Of a DNA stretch of 64,000 nt, positions 55,205 through 64,000 are shown piece after piece. Made by a program: the position numbers and the translations under genes. The number at the start of each line of letters is the position of its first letter. Position 1 is the first letter of the stretch. The stretch comes from Haemaphysalis longicornis (lineage: Eukaryota; Arthropoda; Arachnida; Ixodida; Ixodidae), in the NCBI GenBank assembly GCA_013339765.2, contig CM023454.1, positions 62,377,878 to 62,441,877 of the forward strand, in the 5' to 3' direction. Under the pieces are notes generated by a model that saw only the letters and a program-made list of their open reading frames with translations, was not told the origin of the DNA and did no database searches.

Positions 55205-56565
55205 ATGACAGATACTGAGCATTCCAGCATTTCGGAGCTACAACCTACTATGCACGTAACAGCCAGTGCTGACTGCGTTTTATATCCAGAACAAGAAACA
55301 TTACTTTGTGTTCTTTCTGCGCAGATCAGGGACGGTGACGTGTTGATAGTTCCATCTCCTCGTTTTATGTCGAAAGGTGTCATCGCAACGTATCTCGTCC
55401 GATTAACAGAAGGCTCGGCGATGCTGTTAGCTACCAATGCCACTTCCGAGCCAATTAGGCTCCCCGAAGTCGCCAACGTTGCTTCTGTTGTGAATGGCGA
55501 AGCCGTGTCCCTTCTTCCCCTCTGCTCGGTATTCCCCATTTCACGGCCTTCAAATTCTGAACAATCACTTTCCCCACTGGCGGCCACTATCAGCACCGAC
55601 CTCACAAAAAGTGAAACACAACTAATTCTTCAGCTTCTGGAAAAACACAAGGACTCCTTTCACTGTTTTTCCAGCAAACTAGGACAAACATCCGTGGCAG
55701 CGCATCGTATAGAAACGGAAGGGACACAAATAGTTCGTCGTCGCCCGTACCACGCGTCTTCGTCAGAACTAAAAGTGATTGAAGAAAACGTTGGGGACAT
55801 GCTTCAAAGCAACATTATTCGTCCGTCCTCCAGCCCGTGGTCTTCCCCCATCGTCCGGGTGAGGAAGAAGGATGGTTCAGTACGTATTTGTGTCGATTAT
55901 CGGGCTTTCAATAAGATCACAAGAAAGGATGTCTACCCGATGCCGCGCATAGATGATGCGCTCGACTGTTTGCAAGGCGCTAAATATTTCTCGAGCTTGG
56001 ATTTGCGATCTGGCTATTGGCAGATCCCCATGTACGAGTCTGACAAACAGAAGACAGCGTTTGCAACTGCAGATGGCATATACAAATTTAACGTAATGCG
56101 TTTTGGTTTGTGCAATGCCTCTGCAACATTTGAGCACATGATAGACAAAGTCCTTCGCGGCCTTAAATGAAAGACATGCCTATGTTACCTTCACGATATC
56201 GTAATGTTTTTGTCGAGTTTTTCTTAACATATCCTACGACTTGATGATATATGGACTAGTCTGGCTAACGCCAACCTGACTTTAAACACCAAAAAATGTC
56301 GCTTCGCCCAAAAATCTATCAAGGTTCTCGGTCACGTCGTCAGCAAGGACGGTATCGGGTCCGACCCAGACAAAATTTCGGCAGTCGCCAATTTTCCCCG
56401 CCCCCAACACCAAAAAGCCCTTCGCAGTTTCCTCGGTCTAGCATCATATTTTCGTAGTTTAGTCCGTAATTTCTCCACTGTGGCTTCGGCCCTCAACCAG
56501 CTAGTGCATTCCGGAACCTCCTTCGTCTGTACTGATGACTGCGAAAAAGCTTTTGAAGACCTCAA
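55205..56565 (+). pseudogene. G3 reverse transcriptase
   Basis: An open 321-codon frame carries ETQLILQLLEKHKDSFHCF, HRIETEGTQIVRRRPYH, SNIIRPSSSPWSSPIVRVRKKDGS, VCVDYRAFNKITRKDVYPMPRID, LRSGYWQIPM and MRFGLCNASATFEHMIDKVL. A TGA at 56168 (TGG to TGA type) follows, then the catalytic box YLHD (56186-56197, YLDD expected). The connection VLGHVVSKDGIGSDPDKI and FRSLVRNFSTVASALNQL follow out of frame. It is inactive through the stop and the Asp to His change. Confidence 0.8.
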
Positions 56566-56977
56566 GCAGGCACTTACTTCCGGACCAGTACTATGTCATT
56601 TCGATGACACAAAACCAGCAATACTCCATACCGATGCTTGTAAGCAACGCATCGGCGCCATTTTGCTACAGCGAGATGCCCAGTTTCATGAAAGAGTCGT
56701 AGCTTATGCGAGCCGCCCTCTGACACAATCGGAGCAGAACTATACAATCACTGAACAAGAGTGTCTGGCGGTTGTTTGGGCTGTACAAAAATTCCGGCCA
56801 TATCTCTACGGCCGACATTTCACGGTCGTTACAGACCATCACGCATTGTGTTGGCTGTCTTCATTAAAGAACCTCTCAGGGCGACTTGGTCGGTTGGTGC
56901 TGCGCTTGCAAGAAGACGACTTTACGGTTACGTACAAGTCCAGAGTCAAGAACCTCGGCGGAGACGCGCTGTCATAG
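56480..56977 (+). pseudogene. G3 RNase H
   Basis: An open 165-codon frame: CEKAFEDLKQALTSGPVL, ILHTDACKQRIGAILLQ (catalytic Asp), ASRPLTQSEQNYTITEQECLA (catalytic Glu), VVWAVQKFRPYLYGRHFTVVTDHHAL and VKNLGGDALS (final Asp). It is complete for a gypsy RNase H and ends with a stop directly after DALS. Confidence 0.8.
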
Positions 56978-57004
56978 TGCCCGCTCACGCAGTCGTCGGA
57001 CGAC

Positions 57005-57895
57005 TTGGTGTCACCCACCCAAGCGCTCCACCTGCCCATTGCACCCATAGATGTCACGTCTGCCCATCTCCGCGACTTGGTTGCCCGTCAACGCGCCGAC
57101 AGCTACTGGCGAAACATAATCGATCGGCTCACCGGTTCTACGCAACCACCTAATAGCCGCCTACGTCGGCAACTACGAAATTTCCGGTTGGTTGATGGCG
57201 CGCTGCACCTTATCAACCACCACACCGATGGTGGCGGATGGGTTCCAGTTGTGCCTCGTTCCCTTCGTTCAAGCATCTTGCAAGCTTTCCATGATGACGG
57301 AACCGCTGGCCACCTTGGATTTCACAAAACGTACGAGCGCATTCGAGGCCGCTTCTTTTGGCCTGGGCTGTGTACTAGTGTCGCCAAATACGTCGCCTCC
57401 TGGACGCCATATCAACATCGCAAGAGATCTACGTCTCCACCCGCCTCTCTATTGCAGCCGGTTCCATGCCCAGCTACACTGTTTGAAGTGGCCGGTATTT
57501 AACTTTATGGTCCATTGCCTATGACGGCCACTGGTCACCGCTGGATCGTCATGCCCGTTGACCATCTAACTCGTTACGCGGAGACGGCTCCACTTCGTTC
57601 AGCCAGCGCTGCTGACGTCGCTCACTTTTTCTTGCAGAATATTTTACTTCGCCATGGCGCACCTCGCGTCTTCCAAGGTGACCGGGGCAAGAGCTTCCTG
57701 TCGCAGGTACTCTCAAATGTACTGCAAGCTGCTAACACCTCTCACAGAATGACATCAAGTTACCATTCTCAAACTAACGGACTTACGGAACGCTTTCACC
57801 GCACTCTTTCCGACATGCTCTCGATGTACATACAGCCTGATCATAGGAATTGGGACACTATCTTACTTTTCTTACTTTTGCCTTCAACACCGTAG
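57005..57895 (+). pseudogene. G3 integrase, zinc domain and core
   Basis: The first frame (57005-57502) has AGHLGFHKTYERIRGRFFW followed by YVASWTPYQHRKR. Both Cys of the HHCC domain are replaced by Trp and Tyr. The second frame (57515-57895) holds the core: VDHLTRYAETAP (D), FQGDRGKSFLSQV (D) and TNGLTERFHRTL (E), with D, D and E all present. A stop at 57500 divides them. The core would join element DNA to target DNA. Confidence 0.8.
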
Positions 57896-58345
57896 TTCAA
57901 CGCACTAGAGGATACACCCCATTCTACCTTGTGTATGGTCGGCACCCTTCACACACTTGGGATACCTGCTTCTTCATCGCTCCCATTACCCCTTCTGCAT
58001 CGTCCCCCAAACAATTTGTTTCTCGCATCACACATTGCCGTCAGCTTGCTCGCACGCGCACTCAAGCTAGTCAACAGGACGCAAACAACGCTATGACACT
58101 GGTCATCGATCTGTTTACTTCTCCCCTGGTGATGAAGTCTTGATCTGGACACCGGTTCGCGTTCCCAGGCCTCTGCGAGAAATATTTACACCGCTTCCTT
58201 GGTCCTTACAAGATTCTCGAGGTGACCTCACCCGTCAATTATCGCATACCCTAGTTTGTGGAACTTCGGACCGTCGTCGCCGCGGTACAGAGATTGTACA
58301 CATGTCCCTGCTTAAGGCCTTCACTCGCCGTGATCCTGCCTAACC
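57850..58345 (+). pseudogene. G3 integrase, C-terminal region
   Basis: After a frameshift near 57880: FLTFAFNTVVQRTRGYTPFYLVYGRHP, then ITHCRQLARTRTQASQQDANN. After another shift come LIWTPVRVPRPL and RGTEIVHMSLLKAF, the gypsy C-terminal domain. It ends with a stop at about 58341, about 40 bases before the right LTR. No chromodomain or env-like gene follows. Confidence 0.72.
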
Positions 58346-58384
58346 CGCGGCCAGGCGGCCGCTTTTCCCATGAAGGGGCATTAG

Positions 58385-58616
58385 TGTTAGCTTTGTTTGA
58401 GGCTACAGCTTGTCTGTCACCATAGGTAGCAATTGCTCACTATCATCACCACCGGCTTGAGGTGATCACTTCATTTCCTGTACATACTTATCATCATCGG
58501 CGAGCCCGCTTCTTTGGAGATCATCATCAGTGCTTGGGCTTGATCGCCATCTTGCATTCTCGTCAACTCGCCTCCGAATAAAGGAGCTACGAAACCACGG
58601 TCTGTTCGCCTACCAC
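58385..58616 (+). repeat. G3 3' LTR
   Basis: TGTTAGCTTTGTTTGAGG through GAATAAAGG to about CTACCACA. It aligns with the left LTR with scattered substitutions and short indels. The exact right end is ambiguous because the flanking array unit also reads CTACCACA. Confidence 0.75.
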
Positions 58617-59137
58617 AACCTCTCCTTTGCTTTCTGAGGTTTTTTTGAATGCCAATCCTTATTTCTGTGTTAATTTCTACGAGCCCCTCATTTCCTATTC
58701 TGATTCGCTACATGCATTGCGAGCGCCTCTGATCTGGCAGTCTTGGTGCCTTAGGGAGCTTAAGAGGGTTCAACGCTGGTGGAGCACTCTCGACATGTCG
58801 TAGACACTCGAGTCACGGCGCGGGGATTAAAAAGAAGGTCCCCTTCACCCCGGGAAGTCAGGGTGATCCTGGTTACCACCCCCAAGCAGAGGAAAAAATT
58901 ACATTCACATAAGTACCCCACAAAATGGGGGGTGCGGATGGGAAATCGCCCTGCAAGTAGCGTAGTGGTTATTGCACCAGACCGGTATTCTGGAGGTCGT
59001 GGTTTCGGATCCCACCTGGCGGGCATTTTTTCTCCTCTCCTTTCTTTCTTTCTTTCCAAATTGTTTATCTGTTTCAATGACCTACCACAACCTCACCTTT
59101 GCTTTCCGAGGTTTTCTTCACTGCCAACCCTTATTTC
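58611..59137 (+). repeat. Array unit to the right of G3
   Basis: A complete, more diverged unit of the 0.46-kb array followed by the start of another, with its tRNA-like core at 58951-59023. It shows that G3 interrupts or borders the array. Confidence 0.8.
58951..59023 (+). tRNA. tRNA-like core right of G3
   Basis: CTGCAAGTAGCGTAGTGGTTATTGC...GGTATTCTGGAGGTCGTGGTTTCGGATCCCACCTGGCGG, followed by a T-run. The acceptor and T-stem have lost pairs. It has the same GGT loop as the array copies. Confidence 0.38.
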
Positions 59138-59156
59138 TATATATCGATATATAGAA

Positions 59157-59192
<36 letters not shown>

Positions 59193-59218
59193 CTTATATT
59201 TATATATATATATATATA
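59138..59218. repeat. (AT)n microsatellite between the array and G4
   Basis: TA-rich run at the end of the array unit, abutting the outer end of the G4 LTR. Confidence 0.85.
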
Positions 59219-59515
59219 TGTATCTATAATGAAGAGGCGTTTATTGGCAGGGAATGGTAGCGCTCTAGGTGACGGTAATCAGGTAGGCACTGAGACGACT
59301 AACCGGAGGGATGATCGCAATGCAGCGACCTATCAGTGATCGTGGCGCGTTCTCCACGAGGCCGGTGCTATCTCCTCGTCGTCTTCACAGCCCCCATTCA
59401 CTACCTACCCAATATTGCCCATGGCCACCATTTCAGAGCACACCCACACGCGGCATAATGCGTCCTTCGCAGTGTCTGATAGAATACTCTAAATGGGCGA
59501 ATCTTTTGCACTACA
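59219..59515 (-). repeat. G4 3' LTR (about 297 bp)
   Basis: On the minus strand it starts TGTAGTGCAAAAG directly after GCGCGGGGGGTAAT (purine tract). It contains CCAATAAACG (polyadenylation signal, near 59242) and ends GATACA next to (AT)n. No second LTR is in the window, so the borders are inferred. Confidence 0.6.
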
Positions 59516-59559
59516 ATTACCCCCCGCGCACAAAAGGAATCATCCTGGCGACCTAAGGG

Positions 59560-60560
59560 CAAGATAAAACCATCGGTTCATGGTAAGCTTTTAGACGTTC
59601 AACGCGCTCAGTTTTGCGAGCGCGTTAACGATGGTCCGGGGACAACGTGACCGGTTCAACTACGTAGTTCACTGGGAATGCACGCTCCTTTATACGGTAA
59701 GGACCATGATATCTGGAGAGTAACTTCTGAACAAGACCAGGAACAGTCGAAGGTATCCACAGCCACACAAGAACTGGCAGCGAACTCAGTGGGCGGTGTT
59801 CCATCGTTGTGACACTGCTGCTGGCAAGATTGTTCCTCAGAAGTCAGGGCCCTGGAGAGCTGGCGAAACATTTCGGCGTGCCGAGATGCCTTTGACACGG
59901 GGGTACATTCAGATGCGTCTGGTCGGTATGTCAGGATGGTGTCGAGCGGACATGACGGCTCGCGCCCATGAAGAGAAAGAAAGGCGAAAACTCTGTAGTT
60001 GCTTGAGTGGCGGTGTTGTACGCATAAGTTACATACATACGAACTAGTCGGTGGTCTCAGCCGAAACATAGGTTGCCAACATATTGCCCAGTGTCCGATT
60101 AAATCGTTCCGTGTGCACATTGGTCAGTGGATTGTAAGAAATGGTGGTGTGGTGCATAACTTTGCACTTTGCGAGCAGGACTTCAATTACTTCAGATGGA
60201 AACAAACGGCCTCTGTCGCTGAGCAATTCTCTAGGGGCATCAAGAAAAAGAATGAACCAGCGTAGGAGAGAAGAGGCGACCTCACGGGAGTTATCGGATG
60301 GTAGTTCGGTGGTTTCAGCGTATCTCGTTAAGTGGTCTACCGCGACGATGGCTCAGGGGTTTCCAGAAACCGTGTTTGGGAGCGGCCCATACAAATCAAT
60401 TCCTACGTGGTCGAAAGGTCGTACTGGACATCCCAGCGGCTGCAACGGAGCTGGCGGTTTGTTTGTTGGGAATTTACGGCGTTGACACTCACAGGAACGG
60501 ACGAACTTGGTGACAAAAGTTTACATCCCATGCCATTAGTACTGCATGCGGAGACGTCAG
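59560..60560 (-). pseudogene. G4 integrase
   Basis: The minus strand gives RECQRRKFPTNKPP (end of zinc domain), a stop, AIVAVDHLTRYAETTEL (D), LSDRGRLFPSEVIEVL (D) and TERFNRTLGNMLATYV (E). Further on, LVQKLLSRYHGPYRIKE and FPVNYVVEPV form the C-terminal domain. The catalytic triad is intact, but stops and frameshifts break the gene. Confidence 0.78.
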
Positions 60561-61533
60561 TATGTCTTCAGTACACCAGCATGACCACACTGCTCATTGG
60601 CGTGAAAACATGCGCAAATGTCCGAATGGAGATGGCGGGGAATAACAAGGAGACAGTTCCGGCCATCTGCTTTATAATTTCCGCAGTACAGAAGCTCATC
60701 ACGAATAGCGAATTGAGTGGACTGGCGCCACACAGCTCGAGGGGCGTTTGGCGAAGCAGGCTTTGTCATAACGTCTAGAAGAGAAGTGATCCAGAGATCC
60801 TTGCGCTGCTCCCGAGGCATGTCGTCAAGAGACAGACAGGACAAAATTCCGTCTATGGATGCCAAAACGGCACTGTGGGCGGTCACAGGAGAGCGTGAGA
60901 GCACATCGGCGTGGGTGTGTTTGCGGCCAAATGAATAGAGCACTCGAATATTGTACTTTTGTATGCGAAGGGCCCACCTTCGAAGACGACCCGACGGATC
61001 CTTCAAAGGAGATTGCGAGCACAGGGCGTGGTGGACGGTGATTAGTTCGAAGGGCCTGCCATAAAAGTAGGGACGAAATTTGCTTATGGCCCACACAATA
61101 GTCAGGCATTCTTTCTCTGTGACAGAGTACTTTTCTTCGCTCTTGTGAGCATCCGGCTCGCATAAACAACGACGTATTCGTCGAAGCCACATTTACGTTG
61201 GGCGAGCACAGCGGCCAGGCACAAACCACTGATGTCAGTATGAAGCTCAGTAGGGGCCGACGGGTGGAAATGGCGACGGATCGGTGGACACGTAAGAACA
61301 GAACGGAGCTTTTTGAAAGCCTCGTCACACCCTGGAGACGAATGCGCGGTGTCGTTGTACTCGTTCAGAAGCTTTGTTAAAGATGCCGTTATCGGCGCAA
61401 AGTTCCTCACGAATCGTAGGAAGTACGAGCAGAGGGCGATAAAGCTTCGCACCTGCCTAGTAGTGGTGGGCTTAGGAAATTCCGCGACCGCACGAAGTTT
61501 GTCAGGATCAAGACTGACGCCATCTTTGCACAC
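60557..61533 (-). pseudogene. G4 RNase H and integrase N-terminus
   Basis: 61533-61102: SLDPDKLRAVAEFPKPTTTRQV, FLRFVRNFAPITASLTKL and ELHTDISGLCLAAVL. 61192-60557: KYSVTEKECLTIVWAISKF, FRPYFYGRPFELITVHHAL, GRKHTHADVLSR, then the pre-integrase region GNYKADGRNCLLVIPRHLHSDI and CGHAGVLKTY. A frameshift near 61110-61150 joins the two. The order is normal for a gypsy Pol. Confidence 0.8.
60604..60693 (-). repeat. 90-bp segment also present in G2
   Basis: Normal coding sequence of G4 between RNase H and integrase. The same 90 bases (one difference) occur at 43308-43397 on the same DNA strand, inside the oppositely oriented G2. Confidence 0.85.
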
Positions 61534-61599
61534 AACATGACCTAAAATTGTAAGTTTGCGGGCAGCAACGCGGCACTCCCTGAGGTTAAGCTGAAGTTC

Positions 61600-62339
61600 T
61601 CCATCTGGGAGGCATTTGAAGACTTGTCGAAGGTAGGTAATTTTCGTGTCGAAGTCGGAAGAAAAGACGACAATATCATAAAGGTATCAGAGGCAGGTTT
61701 TCAACTTTAGGCCGCGAAAAATATTGTCCATCTTGTGTTCAAACGTTGCAGGGGCGTCGCAAAGACTTAAAGGCATGATGGTAAACCCCTACAAGCCATC
61801 TGGTGTTAAAAAGGCCGTTTTCTCACAATCAGCATCCGCCCTGGGGCCCTGCCAGTAGCCAGACCTTAAATCAAGGGAAGAAAAGAACTCGGCTCCATGC
61901 CAAGTGTCGAGGGCGGCGTCGATTCTGGGAAGATGGTACACATCCTTGCCTGTTCCTTTGTTGAGTCGGCGAAGACAAAACACACAAGCGTATAGATCCG
62001 TCCTTTGTGACGAGCACAACCGATGACGCCCACCGGCTGTTGGAAGGCTGTATGACGCCACGTTCAAGCATATCATCAACATGACTGTCAATAACGCCAC
62101 GTTCTTTGGCTCATACATGATACGGCCGTTGTCATAACGGCGGGGTTAGGGTCTGTGTCAATGTGGTGAGTGACTGTAGATGAGCAGCGCAAGGAGGATG
62201 TCTGGCAGTCGAAAGACGAGAGGAAATCTTGAAGCATGGCGAGAACTCCGTTTCGTTCAGGCGCAGGAAGACTCTCGTCGATTGAGCGAAGAAAAATCGA
62301 GGTATCTGGGGCTACAGCCGAGGGGTCGAGAGAGAGCAA
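61600..62339 (-). pseudogene. G4 reverse transcriptase
   Basis: 62339-62090: NGVLAMLQDFLSSFDCQTS. 62118-61789: GTGKDVYHLPRIDAALDT, FFSSLDLRSGYWQGP, KTAFLTPDGL. Further on: PLSLCDAPATFEHKMDNIFRGLK, a stop and the catalytic box YLYD (61675-61686, YLDD expected), then IVVFSSDFDTK. The Asp to Tyr change and several stops inactivate it. Confidence 0.78.
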
Positions 62340-62689
62340 GTGAAACGTCTAATGAGTTATTGGGAACGTCGGTGACGAGGAGGGCGTCTATCTCTTTTAC
62401 ATGACCCAGGCACGCACCAAAAAACAGTGAAGTTGAGGAGATGAACCCATGGTGCATTTCGAAAACTGTGAACGGAAGCGAGAAGCATTGTCAGCGGCAA
62501 AACAGCTAGAAAGGGTAGAGCAGCACCATGGCGTCTGGAAATGAGTCGCACAGAACGGGTACAAGTACGGCTGAGCTAGGAGGAACGTCGATGCCTTTTG
62601 CGACGAGGCGAAAACAGTCTGAAGCTCGTCCGATGAAGAGTCTTGAACTGAAAACAACTCCAGCTGCGCACGGACGTAATCAATGACGG

Positions 62690-63000
62690 CGTGGTGGGAA
62701 GACAATTACTTCCAACCGAGAATGACGTTGTGCAAGCACGTAGTGAGCACGATAAACGTAATGGGGTAAGCGATGTGTTCAATGGTGAGCCGTGCTGTGC
62801 ACGGAGAAACAGACGGGATGCTTTGTGCGCTAGTGGTGTGGAGTGTGAGGTCCGACAATGACGTCGTCACTTTGCGCAATTTGCGGCAGACCATTTAGCT
62901 GATTACTGACACGGCAGCTGCGGTATCGACAAGGGCGATTACGGCGAATCCATCATCAGTAACCTTAATGGCAATATGGGGTGAAAATTGACGACTTAAG
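62690..63000 (-). pseudogene. G4 protease remnant
   Basis: The minus frame reads VIALVDTAAAVSVIS, a stop, then MVCRKLRKVTT and LHNVILGW. It is a retropepsin with the DTG triplet as DTA, and its end matches the conserved ILG-D/W strand. Confidence 0.65.
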
Positions 63001-63142
63001 GTTTTTGACGTGGACGCAACTTTTCCCTCAGGAACTGTGGCGACTAGTTTTCCTCCTGTGTTGGATCAACGCGGGGACGCATTGGCATGGGCGAGATTGA
63101 TCAGCGACGCGGCGGGGACGAGCTACGGCTGTTGAATGTCGG

Positions 63143-63560
63143 TCAGGCAGCAGGAAGCGAATTCGACGTCGTCAAGATGGACTGCTGACCAAGTGGCGGC
63201 TCATACACCACGTTGGACGGCGGCTGAAACGACTGATCGTAAGATACGTCTTGGCGGTTGTTATCAGGTGTTCGAGCTGCGGCGATCGTTGCGCAAAGTG
63301 GTGTATGCTTGCGAGGTCGTAGCACAGTGGCTGTGTAGGTTACCGGGGGCGATATTTGAGCAGTCACAGGCCCCGATGGGCAGGCAGAAGAGAGAGCTTC
63401 GGAGACTTGTTCCCGTATCGCTTGCTGAAGTGTTGAAGACAATGGGGCCGCTGATACCGCAGCGGGCGCACACGATAGACGAGATAGTTTGCGCGCGATT
63501 TATTGGCAAAAAAAATTGAATGCGGGGTATCAGGGAAGACTCCTCGCTGCCGACGACCAA
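63143..63560 (-). pseudogene. G4 Gag C-terminal region
   Basis: STLQQAIREQVSEALSSA, then TAQISPPVTYTATVLRPRK, a helix plus Pro-rich region comparable to the segment before the zinc knuckle in G2 and G3 Gag (IRDELAAQIS, VREEM). A frame upstream (63560-63264) overlaps and is probably a shadow. No knuckle is seen. Confidence 0.5.
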
Positions 63561-63639
63561 ACCCGAAAGGGCGGGATCGTCAGCAGCGAGCCCTGAGGCA
63601 GAGAGAAGGAGGAATAGCCCCGCTGGTGTCCTTCTAAAA

Positions 63640-64000
63640 TTCTAAAATACACTACCTCTGTTTCAATCCTCGTCTACGGAAAAAAAGAGCCTTCCATGGC
63701 GGCTCAAGACGAGGTGAGGACGAGCGTGTCGTAATACACTTTAGGGCGCTTAACATCAGATCAACAGGTCTACGACGATCTCTAGGTAGACTGACCAGTT
63801 GAACGACGTAATTTAGGGTTGAAGTTCTCTCGACGCCTTGGTAGGCTCCCTTGTATTTAGCTTGTAGTTTGCTCGAAAGTACGCGGGTATTGGATGGTGT
63901 CCAAAGCTAATGGAGGAAGCAAGCAGCGTGTATAGGAGTTTCCTTAAAGGCGCCGTGGCAGGACTCCGCACGTACTTCGTCAGCGGTTATGAAGAATCTT
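63640..64000 (-). pseudogene. G5: integrase C-terminal end of another gypsy element, partial
   Basis: The minus strand reads LWTPSNTRVLSSKLQAKYKGAY, then TSTLNYVVQLVSLPRDRR, the same C-terminal domain as in G4 (LVQKLLSRYHGPYRIKE...NYVVEPV) but clearly diverged. The rest of the element lies beyond the window. It abuts the broken gag end of G4, implying insertion or rearrangement at about 63640. Confidence 0.6.

Larger units (their letters stand above)
53271..58616 (+). mobile_element. G3: Ty3/gypsy LTR retrotransposon, best-preserved copy
   Basis: A plus-strand 5.35-kb element with LTRs 53271-53514 and 58385-58616, primer-binding-like TTTGGAGCTGCAACTC after the left LTR and a purine-rich stretch (AAGGGG) ahead of the right one. 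Gag with zinc knuckle, protease, RT, RNase H and integrase are all readable in long open stretches, with a handful of stops and frameshifts. It lies in the tRNA-like array: an array-unit fragment and (AT)n on the left, a new unit starting 'ctaccaca' on the right. Confidence 0.88.
59219..63640 (-). mobile_element. G4: Ty3/gypsy LTR retrotransposon (minus strand)
   Basis: Reading down from 63.6 kb: Gag C-terminal part, protease, RT, RNase H, integrase with C-terminal domain, a G-rich purine tract and a 3' LTR (59219-59515). The 5' LTR and most of gag are absent, because G5 sequence begins at about 63640. All genes have stops or frameshifts. Confidence 0.8.

Noticed and set aside
60332..60778. 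148-codon plus-strand open frame in G4
   Set aside because: It is antisense to the RNase H-integrase region of G4. Its similarity to a frame in G2 is explained by the shared 90-bp segment.

Overview
The window looks like intergenic DNA from an arthropod, most probably a hard tick (Ixodidae). That assignment is inference: the LINE, Ty3/gypsy, BEL/Pao and tRNA-like repeat families resemble those I associate with tick assemblies, and no sequence search was possible. No host protein-coding gene is recognisable. Nearly everything that can be named is a transposable element, mostly old and broken, so most coding entries below are pseudogenes.

Layout. 1-10 kb: mostly unassigned, with a two-copy 0.46-kb tandem repeat (316-1233) and a possible gag-like remnant of an LTR element (7.0-7.95 kb). 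10.1-22.5 kb: one long minus-strand LINE (here LINE B: zinc-knuckle ORF1, AP endonuclease, reverse transcriptase, C-terminal Cys/His motif) cut apart by later insertions: a second LINE (LINE A, 11.98-16.76 kb), a probable solo LTR (16.94-17.84 kb) and a small BEL/Pao element with 112-bp LTRs (19.81-21.70 kb). 23.9-27.0 kb: another ORF1 fragment and LINE C, whose 690-codon frame is still open. 30.8-37.2 kb: LINE D split by a Ty3/gypsy element (G1). 39.5-44.6 kb: Ty3/gypsy element G2, sitting in an (AT)n tract. 44.7-59.1 kb: a satellite-like array of about 0.46-kb units, each with a tRNA-like cloverleaf followed by a T-run, interrupted by a long-hairpin foldback element (45.36-46.26 kb), a poorly resolved stretch (46.3-49.3 kb) and gypsy element G3 (53.27-58.62 kb). 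59.2-64 kb: minus-strand gypsy element G4, then the integrase end of a further element G5 that runs off the window.

The most interesting points are in LINE A. It pairs an L1-like ORF1 (coiled coil plus RRM-type region) with a CR1/L2-type endonuclease/reverse transcriptase. It has a 5' UTR made of 251-bp tandem monomers, and a 2A-like ribosome-skipping motif (GDIDTNPGP) lies directly ahead of ORF1. Also notable are the tRNA-like array with pol III-type signals, a 90-bp segment shared at 89/90 identity but in opposite coding orientation between G2 and G4, and the repeated association of LTR elements with (AT)n tracts.
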